Positions 13,374 through 25,669 are shown, counted from the stretch's first letter. The stretch is DNA of 64,000 bases from Acanthochlamys bracteata (GCA_019914995.1 CM034129.1:9789725-9853724), one strand, 5' to 3'. The notes: generated by a model from the sequence alone, not told the origin. Translations and numbers: made by a program.

Positions 13374-14591
13374 TTAGAAACAAATTTGTAATATTAACAT
13401 AGTCCTCAAATGTAGATCAGTTTTCTGTGAGAACAATTTGAGCTACGTTGTTCATCAATATATCACAACTATATATATCCTCATCGCTTAAAAAAAAAGA
13501 AATCATGGACTTAAACTCTTTTCCCACAATTTGTCTGCCAAAAACAATTTTGGGATTGTTTATATAGAGATACTTGGAGTGCTTATAAAAATAGTTTTCT
13601 AGAATAACTAGTAGTTTAATTCTATTTTAAAAATTAAATATTATTTTTTCATTAAAAAAATAATAATAATTAATAATAATTTTTATGATGTAAACTTTTT
13701 TAGTTTTGTAACATTTTAAATAAATTTGATAAATATTATATAAAATTATTTAAAAATATTTTTTTGAGATGAATTTTTGAAAGGAGCAATACGAAACGCA
13801 ACCGTCGTCAAAGTTTGTAGTAAATAATTTTTAATACACAAGCAATCACTGTTATGATTCTTTTTAAAAGAGTTCGGAGTGTGCAAGTTAGATATAAAAT
13901 TAGTATGATTACCTTCCAAGCAAGTTCTTGCTCTCTATCATTTACATCTCTGAACCCATCATACATAATTTTTTTAGTCTTGACAAAAAAAATTCTAACG
14001 GAATATTTCAAATATCCGTAATTTTATTTTTTTTGTCAAATTTTAAATTCTAAATAGTTTTTATATTTCAATTACATAAAAAATAAAAATTTCACTTCTA
14101 CATATAAAATTTTAATTTTAATTTTTTTATTTTCATATTTTTTAATATAATTATATTTTTTAATATTCATCACAATTTTAAAAATTATTGAAATATAAAT
14201 ACTAAACTCCACTTCAATTTTATTTTTAAAAAAATTTTAATTTCTATTTTTTATTTTTATGAAATTTAATTACGGATGAAACACGCCATAAAAAAAATTC
14301 AACTCATTAGTGCCTGACTGATATAACATTGAAGATCTGTAACTGGAGTTTTTTTTTCCCCCTGAATATTCATTCATTTTTTTTCATCACTGAAGCTTTC
14401 TCATCACTTGCATCCTTCTTTAATTACTATACCCAAAAAAAAAAAGTTTTCCTTTTGCTTTTACCACAAAAAGGATGAACAAATACATTTAAGAAAGCCT
14501 CATCATCATCATCATAGGGAGAGAAATTACGAAAAACATAACAGAAGAAGAAATTAAATTGTGTGAAATAGATGATGACCAAATATTAAAC

Positions 14592-14906
14592 TTAAGGAGG
14601 CAGGCTAGACCGGTTTTCCGACCGGATAGTTATCCGGGCAGGTAAGGGTCTTCCGGTTCCTGAACCTCCACAGCTACTACAAACCCTTCTACCGGACCCG
14701 GCACAAGTCCTGCAGCCGATATCTCCGTCTGACCACTTTGAACAAAGACAAGCAACGCGACCTGTCCCGTTACATGTCGCGCATCTCGGCTGCCTCCACG
14801 CCATCGGCTCTTGCTGCTGCTCTGCATCTATCGCTGACTTCACCAACACCGCTCCTGCTAGCAGTCCTGCTACTTGCGCTGCTGCAGCTGCTACCATCGG
14901 ACTCAT
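14592..14906 (-). CDS. Small DnaJ-type (BSD2/LQY1-like) cysteine-rich zinc-finger protein
   Basis: A complete single-exon CDS of 104 residues. A short hydrophobic Ala-rich N-terminus (about 4-24) is followed by four cysteine pairs: C42/C45 (CATCNGTGR), C53/C55 (CLC), C65/C68 (CRTCAGSG) and C76/C79 (CSSCGGSGTG). This is the CxxCxGxG zinc-finger array of DnaJ without a J domain. It closely resembles a group of small plant 'DnaJ-related' proteins, many of which are plastid-located and help assemble or protect photosynthetic complexes. The second pair is CxC rather than CxxC. Location and role here are inference; the N-terminus could be a membrane anchor or targeting sequence. A TATA-like TATTTAAA lies about 145 bp upstream on the minus strand. 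Confidence 0.85.
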   Translation of the reverse strand: MSPMVAAAAAQVAGLLAGAVLVKSAIDAEQQQEPMAWRQPRCATCNGTGRVACLCSKWSDGDIGCRTCAGSGRRVCSSCGGSGTGRPLPARITIRSENRSSLPP

Positions 14907-15051
14907 TAGAAGGAAAAAATTTTGAATTTCGCTAAGCTAGGTTGGATTCAAGATTGGAATTGGAGCAAGAAGGAAGGAAAGTTCTGATTTTGTTTCTTTT
15001 TTATTCTGGTGTGTGTGTCTGTGTTGGTAGAACAAGAAGACGCTTGTTGGT

Positions 15052-15059
15052 TTAAATAT
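15052..15059 (-). promoter_or_regulatory. TATA-like box of the small zinc-finger gene
   Basis: The minus strand reads CATATTTAAACC about 145 bp upstream of the ATG at 14906, a plausible spacing for a short plant 5'UTR. Assigned from motif and position only. Confidence 0.35.
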
Positions 15060-15199
15060 GGGGATACGGTAGTTATTAATCTTTTGGAGTTCAACTTGAG
15101 AAGAAAATTTGTTGTATGCCGTGCTTGACTAACACATGGCTTCGAATGTAATTGAACAGTTGGGGGAATGTTGTGGCTGTTTTTATGCAACTCCTGATA

Positions 15200-18100
15200 A
15201 GCTCTAGCATGCGTCGTGGGAAATTAAGTTTTAGATTTGCCAACTCTTTGTTTGTGTTGTTTACGTGTTACATGAAACTACAGAACGAAATTCAGTTAGG
15301 TTTTGGAATCTTTAATTCGGTACAATTTTGTAATAGATTGCCTATGAGTTGAAGGCATGTGTAATTTCTTTGTTTATGCATGTGAAAAAAAAACCCTTAA
15401 TGTGTACAATTAGACAGTTTAGAAGTGAAAATAACGTTAGATATTTTGCATCTCAAAAAAAAAAAAAGTTTATCCTATATATTGTAATTTTAAATATATG
15501 CTTATATGTCGTTTATATAGTTTTTAACTTTACAAATTTCGAATTAATAACTAACTCAGACTTAGAAATGATGAAAGCACATATCCGTAGTAACCAAATT
15601 TAAGAAAAAGTGCAAGTTCATCATTAACTATAATTAGTGAAACATAAAAACATAACTCACGTTATTCAACCCATCGAAATCTTCTTCTATGAAATCAAAT
15701 ACTGACTTATTTGGACAGACTTTGAATTTATGACTATTTGCGCTTTGAGTGAATTCAAATAGATAGATGTTGGAAGAAATCTATACCACACTCGTAACTG
15801 AAAAGATTGGGGATATATTTTTTCTGGGCAATTTTAATACGTACGTTAACTTTAATGGTTCAGATTTTTTTATTTAAAATTATCAATATAATTGAGTAAT
15901 ATTGTATTAAAAAAGTTCTTAGATAATTATACTCTTTCTGTAATTATATCTTTGTAATATTAGTTCTCAATATTAATTATGTTATTCTACTCGTAATGCC
16001 ATGATATTTATGAGATTAAATTATAAATGTGCTATATATCTAGAATATGACTTAATGAAAATTTCTCCTATTAAGGTAGTAGATAGTTATAAAAAAAGAT
16101 TAAAATGCTATTAATTTGATTAATAATTTTGCTTAAAGAATACAATCATAGCCACATATAGCGAGTAGAAATAGGTAATAATTCGAGGGTGCTGAACGTT
16201 AAAAAATAAAGTGTATACTTTTGTAGCTATTGTGAGGTAAACGAAGAGTTGGATTTTTTTTGTTTACTCGTTCAAATGGTTGAACGATAAGACACGTAGA
16301 AGACTAGTCGAGACTTGTATATGCCCTTTCACGTACGTTTAGAAATACTTTATATAATAATTTTTTTAATAAAAAATACTTTAAAAAGAGTTAAAAAAAT
16401 ATTTGTATTTTAAATAATAATAAAATTTTATGATTTATAATTTGGGTGGGATAGAGACATTCTATCTTTAGACACGCTATCGTGAACTCTCTTTTCGATT
16501 TGTGATTGCAGTGACTTTCAAATAAAATATTTATTATTAAATATAAAAATTTATGAGTTAGAAATATATTTATAAAATTTTAATTCAATCGGAGTATGAA
16601 TCGACCTCCATCCGATCACTTGATCAACATGATATAAATAAGTAAAATTTAAATATATATTGTCTTCTTTTTTATTATTTTGATCAAACGATCGGATGCA
16701 GATCAATCGTGATCCGATTGAGCTAAAATTTTGTCAAATATTTTTAACTTATAGCTTTACATATCGAATTGTAGAGATTAGATTTTAAAATCACACCAGC
16801 CATAATTCAGAAAAGTGAGTGCCAATACTGTCCCTAAAAATAGATTGCTCATATTCTATCCATATATAATTTTTAATATTTTAAAATTTTTAAATAAATT
16901 TTATTAAAAATTAGAAAATTTTAAAATTAAAAAATAAAAATTAAAAATAGTTAAAAAAGTAAAGTCAAACCTCCTTATAGTACTTTGCTTCTGAACCACT
17001 TGCAGCATTTTTTTTTGTTTTTCTTTTGTCCAATTCTCTTCAATGGTTGTAGAAGAATGAAAAATAGGATCTTCTTGTCCTTCTTCCCTTCACTAAAATG
17101 AATGATGCTTTATCTTTTTGTGCGGTTGGACAGATGAATCAGAGATAATTGATTGGAATTTGCAAAGCATAATAGGTACTTCTTTTGTTCTGGTCTACTA
17201 ATTTTTTAAAGGAAAATACATGTGTTCTCACTAAGTATTACTTGCAATTGACATAGTTGTATATACTGTATAAAAATCCTCAGGTATATTTATCTTATAA
17301 GAATCCTTCAAAATTATCCATGCACTTGATGCAGTAGAAGTGTATTTCAATTGCGCTAAACTCACTTGCTCTTGCTATAATTGAATTTTTGTATCTAAAT
17401 TATTATGAGTTTATTTTTAATTCACTTTTTACTTATGAAACTTATTTTTAATCAATGAAAACACACCCTAAATGTGTCTTATTTTTTCAACTTATTTTTT
17501 CACCAAAAATTTACTTTTGAAATATAATTAAATTTTACTTCAGACTTATTTTTAAGTACATTCTAGCACAAAAGTTACGTTCAAATTTTAAACTTCTTTT
17601 TGTAAATTTATTTTTAAAACTCATCTTTGGAAAATGCACCCAAACGAACTAAACGTGAAGTATGAATTAATTATAGTGTTTTAAGCAAACATTTACTCAG
17701 ATATGCTTAAACTATCTAATATCACGTTTATATTTTTCTGAATTCCTTCTTTCAGAATATTGAAATGTGTAACAGATATTCAACTTTAATGCTGATAAAA
17801 AAACATTTGTGTTGTATTTACATTCACCTGTGAAAATAAAATTTATATAAAAGCGATTAAAAAACTTATTGTTTCTACTATTTGCTAAAAATACAACGTG
17901 AAGTTAAGGGAGTCGCAAACAACACCCTCGTGCTAGCCTTGTTGCATAGGCATTTCATCAAACAGATAATCTTCATTCAGTTTCAAAAAGAACATTTACG
18001 GAGCACATAACAGATAACAGAAGAAGATTACCAACATTTGGGAAGTGGGAACTCGAGAAATCTATAAACATCATGGCTAAAATTACGAGTCAAAGCCTTA

Positions 18101-18250
18101 CGCATTGCCCTACTGTAACCGAGACTACAAACAATAGACAATCACTTCATTAGATATTCTAGCATGAACCTAACTTCTAACTTATAACATAAAACTAAAC
18201 AAAAGTAGGAAAACAGAAACTTAATGATAATTACATCCATAGAAGATTTC
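15200..18250. other. Intergenic region, AT-rich
   Basis: No coding segment recognised between the small zinc-finger gene and the ribonucleotide reductase relic. The stretch is low in GC with many short A/T runs. One clear structure, a fold-back element near 16,555-16,755, is listed separately. Confidence 0.6.
16555..16755. repeat. Fold-back (inverted repeat) element
   Basis: The left arm, about 16555-16626, contains AAATTTTAATTCAATCGGA ... CATCCGATCACTTGATCAA. The right arm, about 16681-16755, is its imperfect reverse complement (TTGATCAAACGATCGGATG ... TCCGATTGAGCTAAAATTTT). The arms are roughly 70 nt each around a 55-nt AT-rich spacer, so a transcript could form a long hairpin. No coding capacity; likely a non-autonomous element. 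Confidence 0.65.
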
Positions 18251-18256
18251 AGCTAT

Positions 18257-19776
18257 TCAAAAATCCTCATCAAGCCTGAAAACATGTGCACCGCCGTTGA
18301 CGTTTAAGGTAGACATGACTGAAGCCTTCTGGTAATCTCCAACCCTCTTCTCAAAGAAATTGGTCTTCCCCTGGAGAGAAATAAACTCCATCCAATCAAA
18401 AGGATCGGTGGCATTGTACATTTTGCTGCAGCCGAGTGCATCAAGTAATCTATCAGCAGCAAACGCGATGTATTGGCTCATGAGATCACTGTTCATGCCA
18501 ACAAGCACACATGGGAGTGCATCACATGTGAACTCACGCTCAATAGCAACTGCATCAGCAACTGTTCTCACTCTCTCCTCAGGCAACTTGCGATTCAATA
18601 GACTGTATAACAAACAAGCAAAATCACAATGCAGTCATCACGAGATATGAGCACATTTGGGAATGTGAGGCCTGGCATCAGACCACGCTTCTTGAGCCAG
18701 AAAATAGCACAAAATGATCCAGAGAAGAAAATGCCCTCAACACAGGCAAACAGGACAGGGTGGTCTGCAAATGAGGCATCACTGGGTTCAATCCACTGCA
18801 TCGCCCATTCAGCTTTACAGGGCGACACACGGTATTGTCAATTGCATGAAAGAGAAATTTTTTCTCAACAGAATCCTTGAGGTAAGTCTCCAGCAAGAGA
18901 CTGTACATTTCTGAGTGAATGTTCCTCAATAGCATCTGGAAACCATAGAATGCCCATGCCTCCGGACGTTTGGAAGTACTTATAAAATGAAGTTTTTTTT
19001 AAAATAAAAAATATTTTTATATTTTTAAAAACGAGTTCTATTTTTTTTACGTTTTAAAAAATAATAAATAAATATAATAAAAAGATCTCACTACGTAAAT
19101 TTTTTTAAACTTTTAAATTTTTAAATAAATTTTTTAAATACTTATAAAATATATAATAAAAAATTAAAAAATTTTATCAGAAAAATGCAATCTTTTTTTA
19201 ATTCAATAAAACGATCTGAATTCAATAAAAGAGAATTAATAACACAACTAATGATATAAATTAGAAAAAAACAAGTGGATCTTTCATAGTTAAACCTCAA
19301 AATCATTGAAAGTGAACATCACCATCACATGATTCTTATATTAATAAAAAAGTTAACTTCATCACATAATCAGTGTTTCATCGAACACTACAAACAAACT
19401 GAATCCTTTTTTATTAAACTCCCAAAAGAGAATCTGATAGGCAAATTCTAGATCAAACAATTTGAAAATACATTACGCAAAAAAATTACCTGCACTTCCT
19501 TCATAAATCTGGCAGCAAGATTCTCAAGAACAATCCCATCAGAAGCAGAGCAAGAAACAAAATGTCGTTATCGGATGATAACACGTTATTCCAGTGAGTT
19601 AAATCCGGTGATATATCAACTTCTTCAGCAGTCCAGAACGAAGCCAATGATTTCCTATACATCTCCCAAATCTCAGGGTACTTCAATGGAAACATACAGA
19701 ACCGATCTGGGTTCGGTTCAAGCAACGGTTCAATTGAACCGTTCATCCCCGCCTGTAACGTTGGCATCGCCGGCAT
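18257..19776 (-). pseudogene. RNR2: Ribonucleotide reductase small subunit (R2), disrupted
   Basis: Pieces match the plant R2 subunit in order. N-terminal piece (19776 down to about 19501): MPAMPTLQ start, [18 protein letters not shown] and FWTAEEVD. Middle piece (about 18960-18680): [24 protein letters not shown]. Then [20 protein letters not shown] (about 18790-18710). C-terminal piece (18613-18257): [35 protein letters not shown] and a terminal SLDEDF-like tail. A live R2 supplies the di-iron/tyrosyl radical for dNTP synthesis. Here the frame shifts at least three times: after SSDN, where the segment leading to [10 protein letters not shown] has lost bases; at [15 protein letters not shown]; and at ISRDDCIV, which should continue into LLYSLL. 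About 530 bp containing a MITE also separates the exon ending KEVQ from the next block, with no clear acceptor. The preserved C-terminus suggests recent inactivation. Confidence 0.85.
18965..19190. mobile_element. MITE copy inside the RNR2 relic
   Basis: This AT-rich insert aligns by eye, in the same orientation, with the element at 19868-20126. Both share GTTTGGA-TACTTAT, then TTTTTAAAAACGAGTTxTATTTTTTT, then ATAATAAAAAGATCTCA, then TTTTAAATTTTTAAATAAATTTTTTA and ATACTTATAAAATAT. Its right end is not recognisable. It sits where the acceptor of the first RNR2 intron would be expected. Confidence 0.7.
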
Positions 19777-19867
19777 GGTTGGTTAATTGAAGGAATAAGA
19801 GAGTTAACTGAGGGTTGAGCTAACTAATTGTGTTGGAGAAGGAACGAATGATACGGTGGGGGATTTA

Positions 19868-20126
19868 GGGGTCGTTTGGAATTACTTATGAAATAAAACT
19901 TTTGTGAAATAAAAAGTATTTTGATTCATTTTTAAAAACGAGTTTTATTTTTTTACTTCAAAAAAAATAATAAAAATATATAATAAAAAGATCTCATTTC
20001 GTAGAATTTTTCTACACTTTTTAAATTTTTAAATAAATTTTTTATATACTTATAAAATATGTATTGAAAAACATGAAATTGAAAATTGAAAAATTTTATT
20101 GGGGAAAAGTTGAACCAAACAGCCCG
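19868..20126. mobile_element. Tourist-like MITE, full length (259 bp)
   Basis: Begins GGGGTCGTTTGGAATTAC and ends GAACCAAACAGCCCG, giving imperfect terminal inverted repeats (GGGGTCGTTTGG versus CGGGCTGTTTGG). TTA flanks it directly on both sides (19865-19867 and 20127-20129). Size, termini and TTA duplication fit a PIF/Harbinger-type MITE. A relative sits about 900 bp away inside the RNR2 relic. Confidence 0.75.
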
Positions 20127-20188
20127 TTAACTTGAAGAATGAAAGAGAAGGTGAGGATTCGAAATTTGTGGAAAAAGTAAAAAAAGAG

Positions 20189-21032
20189 TAAGGTGACAAT
20201 ATGAATTGATGGATAGATTTCGGATCAATCTATTTAATAATTAATTTAAATTTATTTAATTTTAATTTAATCTATAAATTTATACGGGTCAAAATTGTCA
20301 ACTCTAATCCAACTTATTAATAATTGTGTCAAATTTGGGTCGACCTATTTAATAATTAAAATTATTAATTATTAATTTTATATTTTTAAGCTTCAAAGAA
20401 ATTATAAGATCAGTTTGAATGGAAGTGTACGATATTTTTACTAATGAGATATAATTATATCCGATAAAATATGCATTTCTTAATATCTTCATCCGTACTT
20501 AAAATATTCAAAAAATATTATTTTTATTTTTTGAAAATATATAATAAGAGCTAAAATTTATGATTAAAAATATATATTAATAATTTAGATAAAAATTTTG
20601 ATAAATATGTCTATTTAACAAAATTTTTATAAAAATCTTTATATAAAATCTGAATTCGTCATTAAAAATATCTATATAGTAATATTTTCAATAATATTGT
20701 AATTTTCATCTTATACATTTTACTAAAGTATAAAAATAATGAATTAATTATAAATATAATATAATTTAATAGTTTGTAAATAACTATTATCGATTATTTT
20801 TATTTCTAATATTTTATTATATGATAATAAAAAATTAAGAATTGTTATTTTAAAAAATGATATTTCGGATTGGTAGATTAATTTCGGATTAATTTAGGTC
20901 GACCTATTTAATAACCGGATCAAATTCGTTTAACCCTAATCTAACTCATATTTTTATATGGATCAAATTTTCCAATCATAACCTGATTAAATAGATCGAT
21001 TTCGGATTACATTTCATATATTGTCACCCCTA
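20189..21032 (+). mobile_element. Dispersed non-autonomous element, copy A
   Basis: About 840 bp bounded by TAAGGTGACAATATG at the left and CATATATTGTCACCCCTA at the right, an inverted terminal pair. Internal landmarks recur in the other copies: TTTATACGGGTCAAAATTGT, GGGTCGACCTATTTAATAAT and CGGATCAAATTCGTT. The flanks are A-rich and look like an imperfect 8-bp duplication. The termini are hAT-like. It has no coding capacity. Copies B, C and D are in this same window. Confidence 0.75.
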
Positions 21033-21246
21033 AAAAAAAGTTGAGATTTAAAAATTTTTTTGTCTTTGTTTTCGTGGGGGGAAACCTTCTTATTAATTCG
21101 TGGGGGAAGAAGAAGGCGCGGATAAGGGTCTGATCACCGCATATTAAAGTTACCGCCTTAATTAGAGAGTTTTTTCTTTTTATCATTTTTGTCTCTTTCT
21201 TTTTCGTCCTCAACCCCTCTTGATCTCTGCAAGTAGCGGAATAGCA

Positions 21247-24200
21247 ATGGCGCTGCAGAGCACAGGAATGTTGTCGAAGGAACAGCTACAGCACCTCTTC
21301 GACCGCTTCACTTTCCTCACTTCTCAACCCGGTCTCAATTTTTTGTGCTTCTTTTTCCCTAAATCACCGTTGTTTTCCTTTTACGCTCTTTTTGCGTAAT
21401 TTTGTTTTGATTTTCTCATTATTTTGATCAGACGTAAAGCAGCGGATCAAGGAAGTAGTGATCGATAAACAGGTATCTTGTCTTGGTTATTTATTACTTT
21501 GATTGCGAACTCAAGGTCTGGATTTTGCAATTAATCTTAATAGTTCTGTTCATATTTATGTAGTACAATTTAGTAATCTTGTTTACCATGGAACTTGGTT
21601 TAAGTTATGCAAACTGTACTAGCAGTTGTAGACATATTTTTAATAGGATAGCTTTTCTTTGGGTAGCTATGATGGAAAAATAGCTGGACAATGTGTGAAA
21701 TTGCATGTGAAATTTCTACAAAAAACTGCATGACAGCTCGAAGTTGTGATGTCCATGCTTACATTTTCAAACAATTCAGTAGCTAGAAGGGTCTTTCTTT
21801 CCATAGACATTGATCCTCCTTCCTTTCCATAGTCTTTGATCCTCCAACTTCAGTAGTAATGATTATTAATTTAGTTGTCACATTTTATGGAAATAGAGGG
21901 ATGGCTCTGAACCTCCTGAGTATATATGATGACGATTCTAGTACTGTTTGAATTGATAGAAATTAAACAAAATTGTAGAGAATTACTTTAGTTTGCAACC
22001 TCTCTTCTTGTACCAATGCTCATTCTCCCTTCACAAGCTTTGGGAACTCATTGATCCTCTCATTTTTAAAGTGGAATAAAAGACTGACTGAGAGTTTTTT
22101 ATTCCTTATGCGAAAGTTCAGTTCGTACCTAGCATCCTGTATGTAGGTTGTGCAGTTTTAAGTCTCTGAAATGCTCCCTACAGTATGGTTAAGTTGGCGT
22201 ACAATAGTGCATTGCAAACAAGAGAATCAATTATAAATTTATTGTGGTGTTCACATATTTAGTATTCAACTGTGCAGGAGGCAGTTGCCGTCACTACTGC
22301 TATACAGGAAGAAATTCTGCTTGAAATGGGAATTGGTAAGTTCTTACCTTTTCCTATACATATAAAATAAGTTGAGAGATTCAGTTTCTGAACCTTCAAG
22401 AAGGGCAAGGAACATTAAGAGGTTTTCATTGAAGCTGTTAGAGTTGAATAATTTCTTGGTTTAGCTATAATTCAACTTCATTTATTTGTCTTACACAAGA
22501 TTTATTAGTGTATTGTACATTTTCACAAGTGGTTGATGGTTTTTCTGAATTTAGACCCAGGATTTGGAATTGCTTGCCTAGGGAAGGTGAACACAGCGTA
22601 TGAGGATGATATGCAATTGATGGTTCAATTTTACAAGTTTGTCGCAAAGTAAGCCTCACTATTCCTGCATCATACTGATCTTAGCTTCTCCTACTAAAAA
22701 TTAAGAAAGGATTTTTGATCTTGAGAAAAACTTTCTGTTTTCTAACATGCGAATTACTTAAAAGGCAACTTTGTTCTAATGTAAAAGGTTATCGTACCTT
22801 TGGATCATTGTTATCTACGTCTTAGGATGTAATAACTAGCAATAGAGGATTCAACATAATGTTACAGGTGTATAGGGTACATCTTTCAGCTTTATTTGTT
22901 ATTTTAGTAGCGCCATGGTTGGAAAATGCTAGCTGAAATGGAAGTTTAAATAACAAAGGAAAGGTGGTGCTAAACATAGAGTGACAAACACCGCACCTAA
23001 CCTTAGAAGTAGACTCCAACTAAAACATATCTCATACACTATTGTTTGATTCAAGCTATCAAACTCTTTTGGAGCGATATGTTCCTTTCTCAGTTGATTT
23101 GATTCACCTGAAATGTGTATCCAAATCCCACTCTCTCACTTCAAGGTCATAATCGCACCATAATCCACCTGTCCATTGAACATAGTGGGAATGTACATGC
23201 CAGACAACTCTTGTGCATAAAGACATGGGATGCTATGACCGTCCGAGGCATATTGAAATATTCCTTCATTTATGAAAAAAGACTCAACTTATTTATAGAA
23301 AGATGTTTGAAATGAAACTATGCTTCAGAATTAAGCAAGGAACCTGATGTAGAAGGAATGTCTCTAGCTTTAGAAGAATTTAAATTAGTTTCCCCTCAAC
23401 TATTGTGTGTGTGTGTGTTCAAGATGTTAAGGGAACAGGGGACATGATGACCATGTGTTTTGCCATGTACTGGAATGGAATCCACAATTCCATATTCCTT
23501 TGTTTTTTCTCAATATCTTCTATAGTGGCTACATATTCTTGATGAATTTGATCCTACTCCATGAATGTCTTTACTGTTTCTCAAAGTGTGACATATAGGG
23601 TACAAATCCAGTGACTCATGCTTTTGCAAACGATGTGGCAGAGAGGAAATGGCTTGTGATGAAGCTGAACTTGAACCAGATGAATTTGCTGAAAAGCTGC
23701 ACTCTCAGCAGATGTTACAAGAGCAAGTACAGTTGTTTTTTGTTGTCAAGCTACATCTGATTATGAATGTGTCAACCAATACTAACTCCACTCTTATCTC
23801 ATGCTTGCAGCAACTGGAGATGCTAAAACAGATACGCAAGTTTACCCCTGACGATCAATCGGCTATTCTTGAAGCTGTAGGACTCTCTACCTTTATCTGC
23901 GAGCTTGTAGACATTTTCTTTTGTTTCCTTTTAATGCTCTTTATATGTGCACCATGTCTTCACTGTATGCGCTGAGCTGTATATGAACTCGCATTGCATG
24001 CTTGCTTGAATTCTGTGGTTGTGACTTCTAGAAGCAGGATAAACCATAGTATATATCAACAGTAAAACTAAAAACTTAGTTACATACGTATTTATAGTTG
24101 CTGGCATACTTTGAAAAATGAGGGCTTTCGATGTTTTCATTTTTTCGATGATGTATGGCTTGGTCATTATACTTGCACTTAGGACCATTTTGTCAAATAA

Positions 24201-24373
24201 TATCTGCACCCCTATGCTTCTACTAGAAAGAGCTAATGCTGTTGATACCATGGCAGCTCCACAAGCAGATGGAGAATGCTAATTTTGCCGACGGTGCAGC
24301 TATCTTCTCGAGGGACCAGATACAGGAGCTTGCTAAAAGAAAATTGTCAAGGCCCGCCAAGCCACCTGTATAA
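21247..24373 (+). CDS. Conserved plant protein of unknown function, 181 aa, seven exons
   Basis: Exons inferred from GT-AG sites and frame continuity: 21247-21331, 21432-21472, 22278-22335, 22555-22648, 23642-23726, 23811-23876, 24257-24373 (TAA). The phases match at every junction and the spliced frame is open. The 181-residue protein is soluble, mostly helical and acidic in the middle, with no signal peptide or membrane segment. It starts MALQSTGMLSKEQLQHLF, contains QEEILLEMGIDPGFGIACLG, then EEMACDEAELEPDEFAEK and QQLEMLKQIRKFTPDDQ, and ends RPAKPPV. The Glu/Gln-rich second half may form a coiled coil. I do not recognise a named family or enzyme motif. The ATG has a good context (AGCAATGGCG). 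Even exon usage and an intact frame argue for a functional gene. Confidence 0.8.
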
Positions 24374-25520
24374 CTTTTGTGTATAAGTTGTAAAATCTTT
24401 TAAGCCTGACTGCCTGACGAATCTGGAGTAGACCAGGTTGAGTTGTCTATCTATCTATATGCATGTCTAGCCTAAAGTCGTTAATCTCTAGGGACTGTAA
24501 ACCTTGTTGAGAAATGAAGAGCTCCAAATGTTTTATGTTCATCTGACTGATAAAATTAAATTCTTCATTGTATGATGTTCTTGTACCAGCTCTTAGCTTA
24601 TGGTTTCTACCAGAAGGCGAAAAATGTATTTAAGTGCACTTTTCTGGGTAGCGTTTAGCTTCTACTTAAAAATTATCAATTGCTCTAAAATGCAAGACAA
24701 GGGTCTTAGCTTATGTTAGGTCGATTATGTCGATCCATCTGAAGCATCAGATGAGAGCGTTTTATTTTAACATTTTTTAAATAAATTTTTAATAATGTTT
24801 TTAAATTTTTATTTATATATTTAAAAATATAAAAATTATATATCATAATATTTTATTATATATAAAAAATAATATTTATTTAAAATATTTATTTTTTAAG
24901 CATTCTTGAAAGTCAAAACTTTGAAGCATCACTATCCAGGCAGGGGCTTAAGATCTCATGCTATAGATCTCGTAAGGACCACCACAGAGCAGCGGAGCAA
25001 TCAAGCTGCTGCATCAACGACTGTCGTACGGACTCATCTCGGAACAAAATTCAAAGTTTATCATTATCAAAAACTTCCTATACAAGGAAAAAGAGCACAG
25101 AGTAAGGAAGACAGAAGACAATAATGCGTTCAAGGCTTGAAGCCTTCTTCTGATCAACTTTTAGTGGAACCCCATGATACATGAAGCATTGTCCAAAATC
25201 CCCTTTAGTTTTCCATTCATGCATTGAAGAAAAACCAAAAAAACAACAGAGAAGACTGGCATTCAGCTTTTGTAAGGAAATGGAAAAGCAACTAAACACC
25301 AAACATGCAGCAGCAATAAGCTGTAGTGATTACTGTCACTTCTTCCCAATTTTCTGTCTTATCTCTTCTACAATGTTATGCTGTTGCTCTTCACAGTTTG
25401 CAGACACAGCCTTTTGATTCACAGCAAAATAACAAAGACAAGATACATACAGATTACAAAATACTACTACGAAACTGTTATACAATTTTGACAATTCATA
25501 ATTCTCTGGTGTAGTGTTTT
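24374..25520. other. Intergenic region between convergent genes
   Basis: This holds the 3'UTR of the preceding gene, then an AT-rich stretch near 24,760-24,900. No coding segment is recognised before the orphan exon-like segment at 25,532. Confidence 0.5.
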
Positions 25521-25531
25521 ACCTTTGCGTA

Positions 25532-25669
25532 TGGAGTCCCGACGTCATACAATAAAAGGTCACTACCCACCTGAGTAATCGACACGGTATGAACACATGC
25601 CCATGGAAGTATGGAGTTATCACAGCTTAAACTTGTCGCCTGTACCATGATATCCTTCCATCCCTGTTA
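25532..25669 (-). other. Orphan exon-like segment, function unknown
   Basis: The minus strand has TTAACAG|GGATGG at the upstream side and GCAAAG|GTAAAA at the downstream side, both splice-like. Between them 46 codons are open, with protein-like composition including VQATSLSCDNSILPWACVHT and GSDLLLYDVGTPY. Its neighbours on the same strand give no matching exons, and ALKBH1 ends 1.3 kb upstream. It may be an alternative 3' exon of ALKBH1, a remnant of another gene, or chance. Confidence 0.25.

Larger units (their letters stand above)
11456..14590. other. AT-rich intergenic region
   Basis: Very AT-rich DNA between the 5' end of SF1 and the 3' end of the small zinc-finger gene. It holds a 198-bp tandem duplication and a Tourist-like MITE, listed separately. 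I see no coding segment. Both flanking genes are on the minus strand, so the SF1 promoter must lie at the left edge, just above 11,335. Confidence 0.6.

Noticed and set aside
14630-14827. Minus-strand open frame overlapping the small zinc-finger gene
   Set aside because: Alternate-frame shadow of the cysteine-rich CDS, which has the conserved motif.
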